A DNA stretch of 64,000 bases from JACKII01 sp963807085 (GCA_963807085.1 CAWEBB010000024.1:62001-126000), one strand, 5' to 3'. Positions 46,110 through 54,739 are shown, numbered from the stretch's first letter. Notes: generated by a model not told the origin, from the letters alone. A program made the numbers and translations.

Positions 46110-47327
46110 ATGACTAACAAGACATTCAATCGTCGTGGCGTGCTGAAGGCTGGCGCCGCAAGCGCCGCGATCCTGAGCGCGCCCGCCATCATCCGGCCCG
46201 CTTCCGCCGCCGCGCCGATCAAGATCGGCATGCCTCTCGCCCTAACGGGGCCGGTTGGCTCCGTCGGCCAGCAGATGCGCCGCGGCATTGAGATGTGGGC
46301 GAAGACCGTCAACGCGGAGGGCGGCGTGATCGGTCGGCCGATCGAACTCATCATCGAGGACACGGGCGGCAACCCCGCCAACTGCGTGCGCAAGGCGCAA
46401 GAGATGGTGGAGCGCCGCGGCTGCCGCATCTTCAATGGCATCGTGATGTCATCCGAGGCGCTGGCGGTGGTGCCTCAGCTCGAGGAATGGAACTCGATCT
46501 TTATCTCCTCAGACAATGGCGACGGCCGGCTTACAGCCGAGTCGTACGTGCCGAACTTCTTCCGCGCCAATATTTCGGGGCCGATGGGCACCCGCGCCGT
46601 CTCGCTGTTCCTGCGCGAGGCACCATACAAGAAGTTCTACGCTATCGGCATGGACTACGCCTGGGGTCACAACAGCGTCGAGGTGTTCGAGGACGAACTC
46701 CGTAAGGCGAACAAGGAATTCGTCGGCAAGGTCTTTTCGCCGACCGGCACCAAGGATTTCTCAAGCTATATCGCCAAGATCCGCAATAGCGGCGCGGACG
46801 CCGTGTTCATCGTGATGCAGGGCGACGACAACAACGCCTTCCTGTCTCAGGCCCGGCAATACCGGTTGAACGATCGGGTGCAGATGCTGACGGAGATCGT
46901 CGATCTGTCGAGCATCCGCGCTGTCGGCGAAGCCGCTGTCGGCCTGATCGGCTCCTCGCGCTACAGCTTCACCTACGACCACCCTGCCAACAAGGCATTC
47001 GTGGAGATGTGGCAAGCTGAGTACGGCAATGTGCCTGACACTTTCGAAGGCGAGCAGTGGCAGGCCTCGAAGGTGCTGCAGGCGGGGCTGGAAAAGGCGG
47101 GCACAGACGAGCCCGATGCACTCCGCGAAGCGCTGAGCGGCATTACCGTCAGCAGCATCAAGGGCGAGGTGCACATGCGCGAATGCGATCATCAGGGCGT
47201 TCAGCAGGGCTTCATGGTGAAGGTAGTCGAGCGTGAAGGCTTCGATCATCCGGTGCCGGAGGTCATCGCGACTTACCCGGGCGAGCAGACGACGCCGCCC
47301 TGCCGGCAGATGGTCTACACTGACTGA
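46110..47327 (+). CDS. branched-chain amino acid-type ABC transporter substrate-binding protein
   Basis: 405 residues with a Tat-type signal (NRRGVLKAGAASAAILSAPAIIRPASAAA). The mature part is a periplasmic LivK-like protein: IKIGMPLALTGPVGSVGQQMRRGIEMW, ELIIEDTGGNPANCVRKAQEMV, then VIGSS-type hinge segments and YAWGHNSVEVFEDEL. Peripla_BP_6 family. The ligand may be branched-chain amino acids but this family also binds amides, urea and aromatic acids. First gene of a complete five-gene ABC operon. AAGGGA ribosome binding site. Confidence 0.9.
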   Translation: MTNKTFNRRGVLKAGAASAAILSAPAIIRPASAAAPIKIGMPLALTGPVGSVGQQMRRGIEMWAKTVNAEGGVIGRPIELIIEDTGGNPANCVRKAQEMVERRGCRIFNGIVMSSEALAVVPQLEEWNSIFISSDNGDGRLTAESYVPNFFRANISGPMGTRAVSLFLREAPYKKFYAIGMDYAWGHNSVEVFEDELRKANKEFVGKVFSPTGTKDFSSYIAKIRNSGADAVFIVMQGDDNNAFLSQARQYRLNDRVQMLTEIVDLSSIRAVGEAAVGLIGSSRYSFTYDHPANKAFVEMWQAEYGNVPDTFEGEQWQASKVLQAGLEKAGTDEPDALREALSGITVSSIKGEVHMRECDHQGVQQGFMVKVVEREGFDHPVPEVIATYPGEQTTPPCRQMVYTD

Positions 47328-47337
47328 TACCCGTCGC

Positions 47338-47362
47338 GGGAGACGGGCGGCGCCCGTCTCCC
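47338..47362 (+). terminator. perfect 11-bp stem-loop between binding protein and permease genes
   Basis: GGGAGACGGGC and GCCCGTCTCCC with a GGC loop, then ATTTCT. As in the pst operon, it lies right after the binding-protein gene and should lower or protect transcripts so that the binding protein is made in excess. Confidence 0.75.
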
Positions 47363-47386
47363 ATTTCTCCGCCTCGGGGGTCTCCC

Positions 47387-48259
47387 ATGTCCAATCTCGC
47401 TTTCCTGCTGACGCAGATCGTCAACGCGCTCTCCCAATCTGCGCTGCTGTTCTTTCTAGGCGTTGGACTGACGTTGATCTTCGGCATCATGCGGATCATC
47501 AACTTCGCCCACGGCGCGCTGTACATGATCGGCGCGTTCGTCGGGTATTCCGTCGCCTACTACACCGGCAGCTTCTGGCTGGCGCTTGCCCTTGCTCCGC
47601 TCGTGGTCGCCGCGCTCGGCGTCGCGTTCGAGCGGGCGGCGCTCGCCCGCCTCTACGGCCGGCGCGACGACGCGGCCTTCCTGATGGTAACGTTCGGGCT
47701 GGCGCTGGTGCTGGGCGACGCGGCGCGCCTGGTCTGGGGCTCGGAAGCGCTTCTGGTGGAGACGCCGTCGCTCTTCTCCGGCGTGGTGTTCCTGCTGGAC
47801 GAGCCGTTCCCGGTCTACCGCCTGTTCCTGGTCGGTGCCGGCGCGCTCGTCGCGATCGCGCTCTGGCAGTTCTTGGAGCGCACGCGGTTCGGGCTGCTGA
47901 TCCGCGCGACGTCCCAGAATTCGGAGATGGTGCACGCCCTCGGCACCAACGTGCACGCCGTGCGCTCGGGCGTATTCGGCCTGGGCTGCGGCCTCGCCGC
48001 GCTTGGCGGCGTGCTGGCGGCGCCGCTGCTGACCGCCTCCCTCGGCATGTCGTTCGTCGTTATCATTGATGCGTTCGTCATCGTGATCATCGGCGGTATG
48101 GGCAGCTTTCTCGGCTCCCTGATCGGCGCGCTACTGGTGGGCTTCGTGCAGGTATTCGGCAATTACTACCTGCCCGATTTCGCGCTAGCCTTCATCTATT
48201 TGATCATGCTGGCGGTGCTGGTGGTCCGCCCGGGCGGCCTTCTCGGCAAGGAGGCGTGA
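47387..48259 (+). CDS. livH: LivH-type ABC transporter permease
   Basis: 290 residues, about eight membrane helices. Conserved family segments: LIFGIMRIINFAHGALYMIGAFVGY near the N-terminus, TRFGLLIRATSQNSEMVHALGTNV, and VIIDAFVIVIIGGMGSFLGSLIGALLVGFVQ at the C-terminal half. Inner-membrane subunit pairing with LivM. Follows the binding protein by 59 bases across the stem-loop; the LivM gene starts 4 bases after it. Confidence 0.9.
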   Translation: MSNLAFLLTQIVNALSQSALLFFLGVGLTLIFGIMRIINFAHGALYMIGAFVGYSVAYYTGSFWLALALAPLVVAALGVAFERAALARLYGRRDDAAFLMVTFGLALVLGDAARLVWGSEALLVETPSLFSGVVFLLDEPFPVYRLFLVGAGALVAIALWQFLERTRFGLLIRATSQNSEMVHALGTNVHAVRSGVFGLGCGLAALGGVLAAPLLTASLGMSFVVIIDAFVIVIIGGMGSFLGSLIGALLVGFVQVFGNYYLPDFALAFIYLIMLAVLVVRPGGLLGKEA

Positions 48260-48263
48260 TCCT

Positions 48264-49235
48264 ATGGGATGGCGCGCTTTGACCGCCCTTGCGGTTCTGT
48301 TGTTGGTTCTGGCCCCATTCGGCTTGCCCATCTACATGATGACGCTGCTGACGGAGGTGCTGATCCTCGGCCTGTTCGCGATGAGCCTGGACCTCATGGT
48401 CGGCTACACGCGATTGTTCTCCTTCGGCCACGCTGCGGCCTACGGCCTCGGCGCTTATACCTCCGGCTACCTGCTGCTGCACACCGACATCCCCATGCCC
48501 GTTGTGGTGTTGATGGCGGCGACGCTGACGGGCGTGATCGCGCTGGCAGCGTCTTGGGTGTTCACGCTGGCGACCGGCGTCTCCTTCGCAATGCTGACCC
48601 TGGCGTTCGCCCAGCTTCTCTACGCGATCGCGTTCAAGTGGACGGCGGTCACAGGCGGATCCGACGGCCAGGCGGGCATACCGGTCAATCCGGGCCCGTT
48701 CGGCATCGAAATCTTCGACGAGAAGAACGGCTTCTACTATCTGGTTCTGGCCTGCTTGGTAGGTGCCTTCCTCTTCTGTCGCGCCTTGGTGCGGGCGCCG
48801 TTCGGCAAGGTGCTTCGGGGAATCCGCGAGAACGAGGTGAAAACCATCGCACTCGGCTTCAACACCCGGCGCTATAAGATGGGCGTGGTGGCGCTGGCTT
48901 ACTTCTTCGGCGGGCTCGCGGGCGCCCTCTACGCGCCGTTCGCCGGCTTCACCAACACGGAGCTTCTGTTCTGGCTGCTGTCCGGCCAGGTGCTCATCAT
49001 GGTGATCGTGGGCGGCGCTGGCACCCTGATCGGACCGATCCTCGGTGCCGCGTTCTTTTTGATGCTGGAGCACGAGCTCAGCGCCTTCACCGAATCATGG
49101 GCGCTGGTGTTCGGCACGATCTTCATCCTCTTCGTGCTGTTCGCCCCGCAGGGGATCTGGGGTCTGTTGACGGGACTGTTCCGGCGCAAGCGGACGCTGC
49201 CGGACGATAAGGAGGTCGAAGGTGGCACTGCTTGA
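48264..49235 (+). CDS. livM: LivM-type ABC transporter permease
   Basis: 323 residues with multiple helices. Landmarks: ILGLFAMSLDLMVGYTRLFSFGHAAAYGLGAYTSGYLL, GKVLRGIRENEVKTIALGFNTRRYKMGVVALAYFFGGLAGALYAPFAGF, and IVGGAGTLIGPILGAAFFLML, all typical of LivM. The stop overlaps the start of livG by 14 bases. Forms the permease heterodimer with LivH. Confidence 0.9.
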   Translation: MGWRALTALAVLLLVLAPFGLPIYMMTLLTEVLILGLFAMSLDLMVGYTRLFSFGHAAAYGLGAYTSGYLLLHTDIPMPVVVLMAATLTGVIALAASWVFTLATGVSFAMLTLAFAQLLYAIAFKWTAVTGGSDGQAGIPVNPGPFGIEIFDEKNGFYYLVLACLVGAFLFCRALVRAPFGKVLRGIRENEVKTIALGFNTRRYKMGVVALAYFFGGLAGALYAPFAGFTNTELLFWLLSGQVLIMVIVGGAGTLIGPILGAAFFLMLEHELSAFTESWALVFGTIFILFVLFAPQGIWGLLTGLFRRKRTLPDDKEVEGGTA

Positions 49236-49971
49236 ATGTCATGGCGTATCGCGCCGCTTCGGCGCGCTCGTCGCCGTCGATGGTGTTGACATGTCGGTCG
49301 AGGGGGGCGAGATCCGCGCCATCATCGGCCCGAATGGCGCCGGCAAGTCAACGTTCTTCAACCTTATTACCGGAACGATTCCGCCCACTTCGGGCACAGT
49401 CGTGCTTGACGGCGAAACGATCACAGGCCTTTCGTCCTACGCCACCTGCCAGCGCGGTATCTCGCGGACATTCCAGCTGACCCACCTGTTCCCGGACTTG
49501 TCGCCGCTCGACAACGCGCGGTTGGCCGCACAGGCGCGGCTCGACCGGCGCTGGCTGCCGATCGGTGGCAGTCGGGTGCTGGCGGAGGCGACGCGCCGGG
49601 CGGAGGAGGCACTGGCCAGACTCGGGCTGGAGCGCATCGGCCCCCGGCACGCCGGCCTCCTCTCCCACGGCGATCAGCGCCTGCTGGAGGTGGCCATGGC
49701 CCTGGCCCAACAGCCGCGCGTGCTCCTGCTCGACGAACCGACCCAGGGCCTTTCGGTGGAGGAGACCTATAGCGCCGTCGACACGCTCAGCGAGTTGTTG
49801 AAGGACGGCGCACTAACCGTGCTCCTGGTCGAGCACGATATGGAAGTGGTGTTCCGTCTGGCGCAGCGTATCACCGTGCTGCACCGGGGCGCCGTCATCG
49901 CCGACGGTGCCCCGGAGGACGTGAAAGCAAATGCCGCAGTGCAGGAAGCCTATCTGGGCGGGTTCGAATAA
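49222..49971 (+). CDS. livG: LivG-type ABC transporter ATPase
   Basis: 249 residues. Walker A GPNGAGKST, signature LLSHGDQRLLEVAMAL (LSHGDQR in place of LSGGQ, usual for LivG), Walker B VLLLDEPTQGLS, H-loop VLLVEHDMEVVF. The start lies inside livM (14-base overlap). Energises uptake together with LivF. Confidence 0.92.
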   Translation: MALLECHGVSRRFGALVAVDGVDMSVEGGEIRAIIGPNGAGKSTFFNLITGTIPPTSGTVVLDGETITGLSSYATCQRGISRTFQLTHLFPDLSPLDNARLAAQARLDRRWLPIGGSRVLAEATRRAEEALARLGLERIGPRHAGLLSHGDQRLLEVAMALAQQPRVLLLDEPTQGLSVEETYSAVDTLSELLKDGALTVLLVEHDMEVVFRLAQRITVLHRGAVIADGAPEDVKANAAVQEAYLGGFE

Positions 49972-49972
49972 A

Positions 49973-50668
49973 ATGCTGAAACTGGAAGGCTTAAATGCCC
50001 ATTACGGGCCAAGCCACATCCTTCATGGCGTCAACTGCGAGGTTCGGCAGGGTGCGATCGCCGCCGTCCTCGGCCGGAACGGTGTCGGCAAGACCACGAC
50101 GATGCGCGCGATCATGGGGCTGGTGCGGCCGAGTGGCGGGCGCGTGTTGCTGGAGGGGCGGGACATCGCCGGCTGGCCGCCGCATAAGATAGCGCAGGCA
50201 GGCGTCGCCTATGTGCCGGAAGGCCGCATGATCTTTCCGGACCTGACCGTGGTGGAGAACATTCGCGTCGCCGAACGCACGCCGGCCAGGGACTGGCCGC
50301 TCGACCGGCTGCTGGAACTCTTCCCAGCGCTCGCCGAACGACGGCGCAACAAAGGTTCTCAGCTTTCCGGCGGTGAGCAGCAGATGCTGGGGATCGCTCG
50401 GGCGCTGGTGAGCGACCCGAAGGTCGTCCTGCTGGACGAGCCGTCCCAAGGCCTGGCACCGCTGGTAGTGCGGGAGTTGGCAGAAGTTATCCGCCGCATG
50501 TGCGCGGAAGGCGCGACGATCCTGCTCGTCGAACAGAACATGAAGCTAGCCGAAGCCGTGGCGCACCGCATGCTCGTGATGGTGAAGGGCCAGATCGTCT
50601 ATGACGCCGATCCTGCCCAATTCCACGCCGAGGTTGAGGAGGTCAGGGGCCGCTATCTCACCCTTTAG
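49973..50668 (+). CDS. livF: LivF-type ABC transporter ATPase
   Basis: 231 residues from ATG 49973, one base after the livG stop; the frame is open further upstream but homology starts at MLKLEGLNAHYGPSHIL. Walker A GRNGVGKTT, PEGRMIFPDLTVVENI, signature LSGGEQQMLGIARAL, Walker B VVLLDEPSQGLAP. Last gene of the operon. It converges on a cupin gene with 25 bases between. Confidence 0.92.
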   Translation: MLKLEGLNAHYGPSHILHGVNCEVRQGAIAAVLGRNGVGKTTTMRAIMGLVRPSGGRVLLEGRDIAGWPPHKIAQAGVAYVPEGRMIFPDLTVVENIRVAERTPARDWPLDRLLELFPALAERRRNKGSQLSGGEQQMLGIARALVSDPKVVLLDEPSQGLAPLVVRELAEVIRRMCAEGATILLVEQNMKLAEAVAHRMLVMVKGQIVYDADPAQFHAEVEEVRGRYLTL

Positions 50669-50693
50669 GCCTGGTCGCGCCCCCTCGCCCCGT

Positions 50694-51122
50694 CTAGCGG
50701 CCCGGCGGCGGGTCGCAGGCGACCGTGCCCATTTCGGACGGCACGCTGATCTCAAGGATCTCCAACTCGTCCGCCGTCGCGGTCTCGTTGTGGAGCATGC
50801 CGCCCGGGATGTAGAGCGATTCGCCCTCGTCGATGCGCAACTTGTCGCCAGTCTCGAATTCGAGGTCGACCCATCCTTTCAGGATGTAGATGAACTGGGC
50901 GTCGCTCGTGTGGTAGTGCCATCCGGTCGGCTTCGTCAGCCCTGCCTTGGAACGCTGAATCTGCGCCATCAGCTTGCCGTCGCTGGCGTCGGAGACACCG
51001 AGGTCATGATATGTGAAGAAGTCGCGGCGTCCCGGCTTGACCTTCGCGGTCTCCACCGAAGCGTGAGCGAGCCGGCCTTTCGGGGACTTTGCGGCAGTGT
51101 TGGTTTCGGTCGCGGTCGTCAT
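50694..51122 (-). CDS. cupin-domain protein
   Basis: 142 residues from ATG 51122, which follows AGGAGG by 7 bases. A single cupin barrel: GWHYHTSDAQFIYILKGWVDLEFETGD carries motif 1 (the two His and a downstream residue), and DEGESLYIPGGMLHNETATADELEILEISVP carries motif 2 with its His. Such proteins bind a metal and may be enzymes (dioxygenase, isomerase) or ligand binders. The first 25 residues are Thr/Ala-rich. Its position beside the liv operon does not fix a role. Confidence 0.85.
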   Translation of the reverse strand: MTTATETNTAAKSPKGRLAHASVETAKVKPGRRDFFTYHDLGVSDASDGKLMAQIQRSKAGLTKPTGWHYHTSDAQFIYILKGWVDLEFETGDKLRIDEGESLYIPGGMLHNETATADELEILEISVPSEMGTVACDPPPGR

Positions 51123-51190
51123 GTCGAACCTCCTGCTTGATATCTGCATCGAAGACGTGATTCAGCCACGTTAGGCCCATCCACGCGACG

Positions 51191-51404
51191 GCGTCAATTT
51201 AGCGGACGCTGTGTGACGTCAGCGCCTGAAGCAGGCTCTCGCAGTGCTCCGCGTGATCGAGTGCCCGCTCCTCGGCATCGACCATCATCGAAGTCGGGAA
51301 GCCGCTTCGGGTAGGCGCGCAGATGCTCTGTGCTGAGCATACACTCGAAGCAAGACCAGCGCGCGGCCTGCGCCTCATCGTCCCGGCTGAGCGCCTCGAG
51401 CACG
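51191..51404 (-). pseudogene. unidentified coding remnant
   Basis: Two minus frames give protein-like pieces (IDVLEALSRDDEAQAARWSCFECMLSTEHLRAYPKRLPDFDDG, then SMMVDAEERALDHAEHCESLLQAL), separated by a frameshift near 51285. I do not recognise the family. It abuts the truncated IS66 gene and is probably another fragment of the IS-rich zone. Confidence 0.3.
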
Positions 51405-51815
51405 TCAATGCGCGGTTGCCGCTGCCGGCACGGGCGCTTTCACCCGCGCGCCGCAACCAGGACAGGTGCAGGCCAAACGGCGGTGACGCTCCACGTGCGG
51501 ACGGACCGGCGGCAAGTCGATGCGGTCGTATTCGCCAACGACCTCCGCTGCCAAGTCTGGTGTCATGTAATCCCCGCAACGCGGACAGCGATCGGGGCGA
51601 TGATCGACGATCTGATCGGGACTGCCCGCCAAACGGCGGTGATGGCCTTTGTGGCCGGGCCTCGCGCCACCGGGTTTGGCTCTCTCACGCCTGACTTTGG
51701 GATCGCTCGATGGCGGTTTCGACGACGTTCGAGACGTCTTCGGCGGTCGCTGGAGCTTCAGCACCAGTTCCACCAATTCGTCCTTGCTCAGTTTCTCGAG
51801 GTCGCTGCGATTCAT
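51405..51815 (-). pseudogene. IS66-family transposase, N-terminal piece
   Basis: Starts MNRSDLEKLSKDELVELVLKLQRPPKTSRTSSKPPSSDPK, the coiled-coil and linker of IS66 TnpC, followed by KPGGARPGHKGHHRRLAGSPDQIVDHRPDRCPRCGDYM with the zinc-finger CxxC and a second CPGCG. Family likeness ends at GARVKAPVPA and a stop follows. The DDE domain is missing. The start codon lies about 50 bases from the first CRISPR half-repeat, so this piece may mark the far edge of the array. Confidence 0.85.
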
Positions 51816-51865
51816 CCGATTCGAGAATCACGATTCGCCCCTCGCACAAGGGCCTGGGTAATTAC

Positions 51866-52082
51866 GAAGCGGTCGTTCTGAACAGTTTTGAGATAAGTAA
51901 TTGCTCGGAGCGGTTCAGTCCGCTGTGAAAGAAGCGATCGTTCTGAACGAGTCAACCTAAACGAAGGAGGCAGTGATGCCGGGTTCAGTCCGCTGTGAAA
52001 GAAGCGGTCGTTCTGAACAGTGAAACATTGACGGAGTAAGAAAAATGTCTGTTCAGTCCGCTGTGAAAGAAGCGATCGTTCT
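51866..52082 (-). CRISPR. CRISPR array of 36-bp repeats (three and a half repeats)
   Basis: Repeats begin GTTCAGTCCGCTGTG and end CGTTCTGAAC on the plus strand; the ends GTTCAG and CTGAAC are complementary. Copies: half repeat 51866-51883 (3' half only), full 51913-51948, full 51983-52018, and 52051-52082 whose last four bases (GAAA) lie at 53306-53309, beyond an inserted IS1595. Position 25 varies A/G. Spacers are 29, 34 and 32 bases (51884, 51949, 52019), all different. The low-GC leader-like DNA and cas2 lie to the right, so transcription is probably leftward, on the minus strand, and the truncated repeat is the leader-distal end. Confidence 0.85.
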
Positions 52083-53300
52083 GGAGGCTTCTCCCTTTCG
52101 TTCCGGCGCTGCGAGATGTTGATGTTTCGGATGGCGGCGCGGGTGATGGCTTCCTGGTGCATGCAGGGCTCTGAGCAATTCTGATCGACGTAGGCAGCGG
52201 CTCGAGACGGTTGGATGCACCGCGGACAGGCGACGGCGATCTCGCATTCCGGGGTGTGGCGCCGTGATCTGGTACTCTCAGACGCGCTGCTCGACGAAGT
52301 CGCGGGCGGTTGCTGGCGCGAGGCGGGCTCCGAGGCCGAGCAGGGTATCGAACGCCACGGCTGTGTGGCGGCGACGGTTCCACCTGAAGACGAACTCGTC
52401 GAGGTAACGCCTGAAGTGCTGGCGACGGAGGCCATGGTAGGTCCCGAGCGCCCATCTCTTGAGGTTTGAAAAGACGCGATGGGTCCAGCGCAGGATGATG
52501 TGGGCGGCCATCTTGCCGACGACTTTCGGCTCGTGCACATGGTCGGGCAGGCCATTGTAGCCGGACCATCCGTCCGTGACGACGCGGGCACCGGCGGCGG
52601 CGACCGCGACGACGAAGGGCTTGAGCGTGGCGCCGGAGAAGTCGGCGATCGGCGCGAGACGAATGCGGCGCGGCTTGCCTTCGGGCGAGAGCTCCACCGC
52701 GCCGGCAACGAGCATCTTGCCCTGCGAGCTGCGGCCTTGACCGCCAGCGGGCGGGTCGTCCTTATGGCGCAAGGCGATCTCGGTCTCGTCAACTTCGACG
52801 ACGTCCTCGAGAAGGCTTCGCTCGGGATCGACCATGGCGCGGCGGAGCTTCGTCAGGAGCAGCCAGGCGCTCTTGTAGCTGCCCAGGCCCAGTTGGGCCT
52901 GCAGTTGCAGGGCGGAGATCCCGTTGGAGTGACTGGTTACGATATGGATCGCCGTGAACCAGGTCTTCAGCGGCAGATGGCTGCCGTGCATGACCGTGCC
53001 TGCGGTCACGGACGTCTGCCGCCGGCAGGCCGCGCACTCCCAGGTGAACGCCTTGGTCTTCAGCAGCCATCCCTTCGTGACGCCACAGCCCGGGCAGACA
53101 AAGCCCTCCGGCCACCGGCGACGCGCCAGATAGTCGGCGCAGGCCGCATTATCCGGAAATCGCGCCTCGAACTGGGCGCGGGAGAGCGGGCGGTCATGTT
53201 TCCAGCGGCTCGGCATGCGAGAACATTAAGCGAACGCACCTCGCGACGCAAGCGCAGATCACCACATTTTGTGCCGCCGGAGCCAACGGGAGAAGCCTCC
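52083..53300 (-). mobile_element. complete IS1595-family insertion sequence inside a CRISPR repeat
   Basis: 1218 bp bounded by 26-bp inverted repeats (52083-52108 and 53275-53300, 23 of 26 matching; both start GGAGGCTTCTCCC). GTTCT stands directly before the left end and directly after the right end, a 5-base duplication. Removing the element and one GTTCT rebuilds a 36-bp CRISPR repeat. The element encodes one transposase and looks intact. About 170 bases between the left end and the gene hold nothing recognisable. Confidence 0.88.
52278..53216 (-). CDS. IS1595-family transposase
   Basis: 312 residues. N-terminal zinc ribbon FVCPGCGVTKG...WECAACRRQTSVTAGTVMHGSHLPLKTWF, then the DDE-type core: VVEVDETEIALRHKD, ARVVTDGWSGYNGL, and THRVFSNLKRWALGTYHGLRRQHFRRYLDEFVFRWNRRR with the final catalytic position. 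This layout is typical of IS1595 (ISXO2-like) transposases. Reading frame intact and flanked by inverted repeats, so the element may still move. Confidence 0.92.
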   Translation of the reverse strand: MPSRWKHDRPLSRAQFEARFPDNAACADYLARRRWPEGFVCPGCGVTKGWLLKTKAFTWECAACRRQTSVTAGTVMHGSHLPLKTWFTAIHIVTSHSNGISALQLQAQLGLGSYKSAWLLLTKLRRAMVDPERSLLEDVVEVDETEIALRHKDDPPAGGQGRSSQGKMLVAGAVELSPEGKPRRIRLAPIADFSGATLKPFVVAVAAAGARVVTDGWSGYNGLPDHVHEPKVVGKMAAHIILRWTHRVFSNLKRWALGTYHGLRRQHFRRYLDEFVFRWNRRRHTAVAFDTLLGLGARLAPATARDFVEQRV

Positions 53301-53309
53301 GTTCTGAAA

Positions 53310-53433
53310 GAGTGGTCAATAACACATTGATCAAAGATGTTCAACAGCTTAAAATTCTGAAGCTGGATGTCCGCGAATACAAAAATTCGAGCCGTAGTCT
53401 GGCTAAGCACTACTTCCACAAGGAGTGTCATGA
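53310..53433 (-). other. CRISPR leader-like stretch, array-proximal part
   Basis: 124 bases of markedly lower GC than the surroundings, between the last CRISPR repeat and the IS256 element. With 54740-54814 it makes about 200 bases between array and cas2 once the two insertion sequences are removed. Position and base composition fit a leader with the array promoter. No gene seen. Confidence 0.5.
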
Positions 53434-54739
53434 CCTCTGTGTACTGGCCTGTCCCATGCGGGTTTCAGATACGGTCACGCGTTGAAGCGCTCACCAAACA
53501 TGATAGCGAATTGGTTTCGAGCGGCAAACCACTCCCTGACATTCCTGCCGCCTTTCTCGAAGTTGCGGATGGCGAGATAAATCAGCTTGGCGGCAGCGTC
53601 TTCGGTCGGGAATGACCCGCGGGTCTTGATCGATTTGCGTATGACCCGGTTCAGGCTTTCGATGGCATTCGTCGTGTAAATGATCCTGCGGATCGCCGGA
53701 TCGAAGGCGAAGAACGGGATCACCTCCTGCCATGCCCGCCGCCAAGCTGGGGCGATCGAAGCGTATTTACCGGCCCATTTTTCCTCGAAAGCGTCCAGTT
53801 CGGCGGCAGCCTGGTCGACCGTGGCAGCCCCATAAATCCGGCGCAGGTCGCCCGCCACGGACTTGCGGTCCTTCCAGGCGCAGAAGTTCAGGGAATGGCG
53901 CACCAGGTGCACGATGCAGGTCTGGACAGTAGCGTCGGGAAAAGCTGCCGTGATCGCCTCCGGGAAGCCCTTGAGCCCATCCACGACGGCGATCAGAATA
54001 TCGGCCACGCCACGGTTTTTCAGTTGGCTCATCACCGAGAGCCAGAATTTGGCGCCCTCATTGTCGGCAATCCATAGGCCCAGAACCTCGCGCACCCCGT
54101 CGCGTGAAACGCCCAGGGCCACGTAGACGGCCTTGTTCTTGACCATGCGGCTGTCCGCATCGCGGATTTTGACCCGGAGCGCGTCGAAGATGACGATGGG
54201 ATACATCCGCTCCAGCGCCCTGGATTGCCATTCGCGAACCTCGTCCAGCACGGCATCGGTGACACGGCTGATCAGGTCGGGCGAGACCTTCAAGCCGTAA
54301 AGCTCTTCCAGGTGCGCCCGGATATCGCGCGCCGTCAGCCCACGGGCATAGAGGCCAATGATCTTGTCATCGATCCCATCGATCCGGGTCTGACCTTTCT
54401 TGACCAATTCAGGTTCGAAACTGCCATCCCGGTCCCGAGGCACGGCAACTGGCATCTCGCCGTCCTGGCCCTTCAGCCGTTTGCCGGCGGTTCCATTGCG
54501 CCGGTTCGGCTGGCCCGGCGGTGCGTCCTTGCCTGCCTCATAGCCCAAATGCGCCGTCAGCTCGGCCCCCAACATCCGCTCCATGAGCTTGATCTTCAGC
54601 TCTTTCATCAGCCCGGCATCGCCAAGCAAATCTTCAGGCCGCTCGCAGCCCTTCAGAAGTTCGTCCAGTACTTCGTTCGAAATCGTCATCGTCCTTGCTC
54701 CTCTCAAGAAGCATGCAACAGATCACAGATACACAGAGG
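53434..54739 (-). mobile_element. IS256-family insertion sequence splitting the leader
   Basis: About 1306 bp, the normal IS256 length, bounded by matching ends: CCTCTGTGTA at 53434-53443 and its complement TACACAGAGG at 54730-54739. The transposase gene is complete. I could not see a clear target duplication, so ends may be a few bases further out. Confidence 0.8.
53475..54689 (-). CDS. IS256-family transposase
   Basis: 404 residues from ATG 54689 (MTISNEVLDELLKGCERPEDLLG). Catalytic Asp/Asp/Glu: PIVIFDALRVKIRD, LIAVVDGLKGFPEAI and the C-terminal TTNAIESLNRVIRKSIKTRG. The zinc-like motif PDATVQTCIVHLVRHSL is the usual HxxR...C region of this Mutator-like superfamily. No frameshift; probably functional. 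Confidence 0.95.
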   Translation of the reverse strand: MTISNEVLDELLKGCERPEDLLGDAGLMKELKIKLMERMLGAELTAHLGYEAGKDAPPGQPNRRNGTAGKRLKGQDGEMPVAVPRDRDGSFEPELVKKGQTRIDGIDDKIIGLYARGLTARDIRAHLEELYGLKVSPDLISRVTDAVLDEVREWQSRALERMYPIVIFDALRVKIRDADSRMVKNKAVYVALGVSRDGVREVLGLWIADNEGAKFWLSVMSQLKNRGVADILIAVVDGLKGFPEAITAAFPDATVQTCIVHLVRHSLNFCAWKDRKSVAGDLRRIYGAATVDQAAAELDAFEEKWAGKYASIAPAWRRAWQEVIPFFAFDPAIRRIIYTTNAIESLNRVIRKSIKTRGSFPTEDAAAKLIYLAIRNFEKGGRNVREWFAARNQFAIMFGERFNA

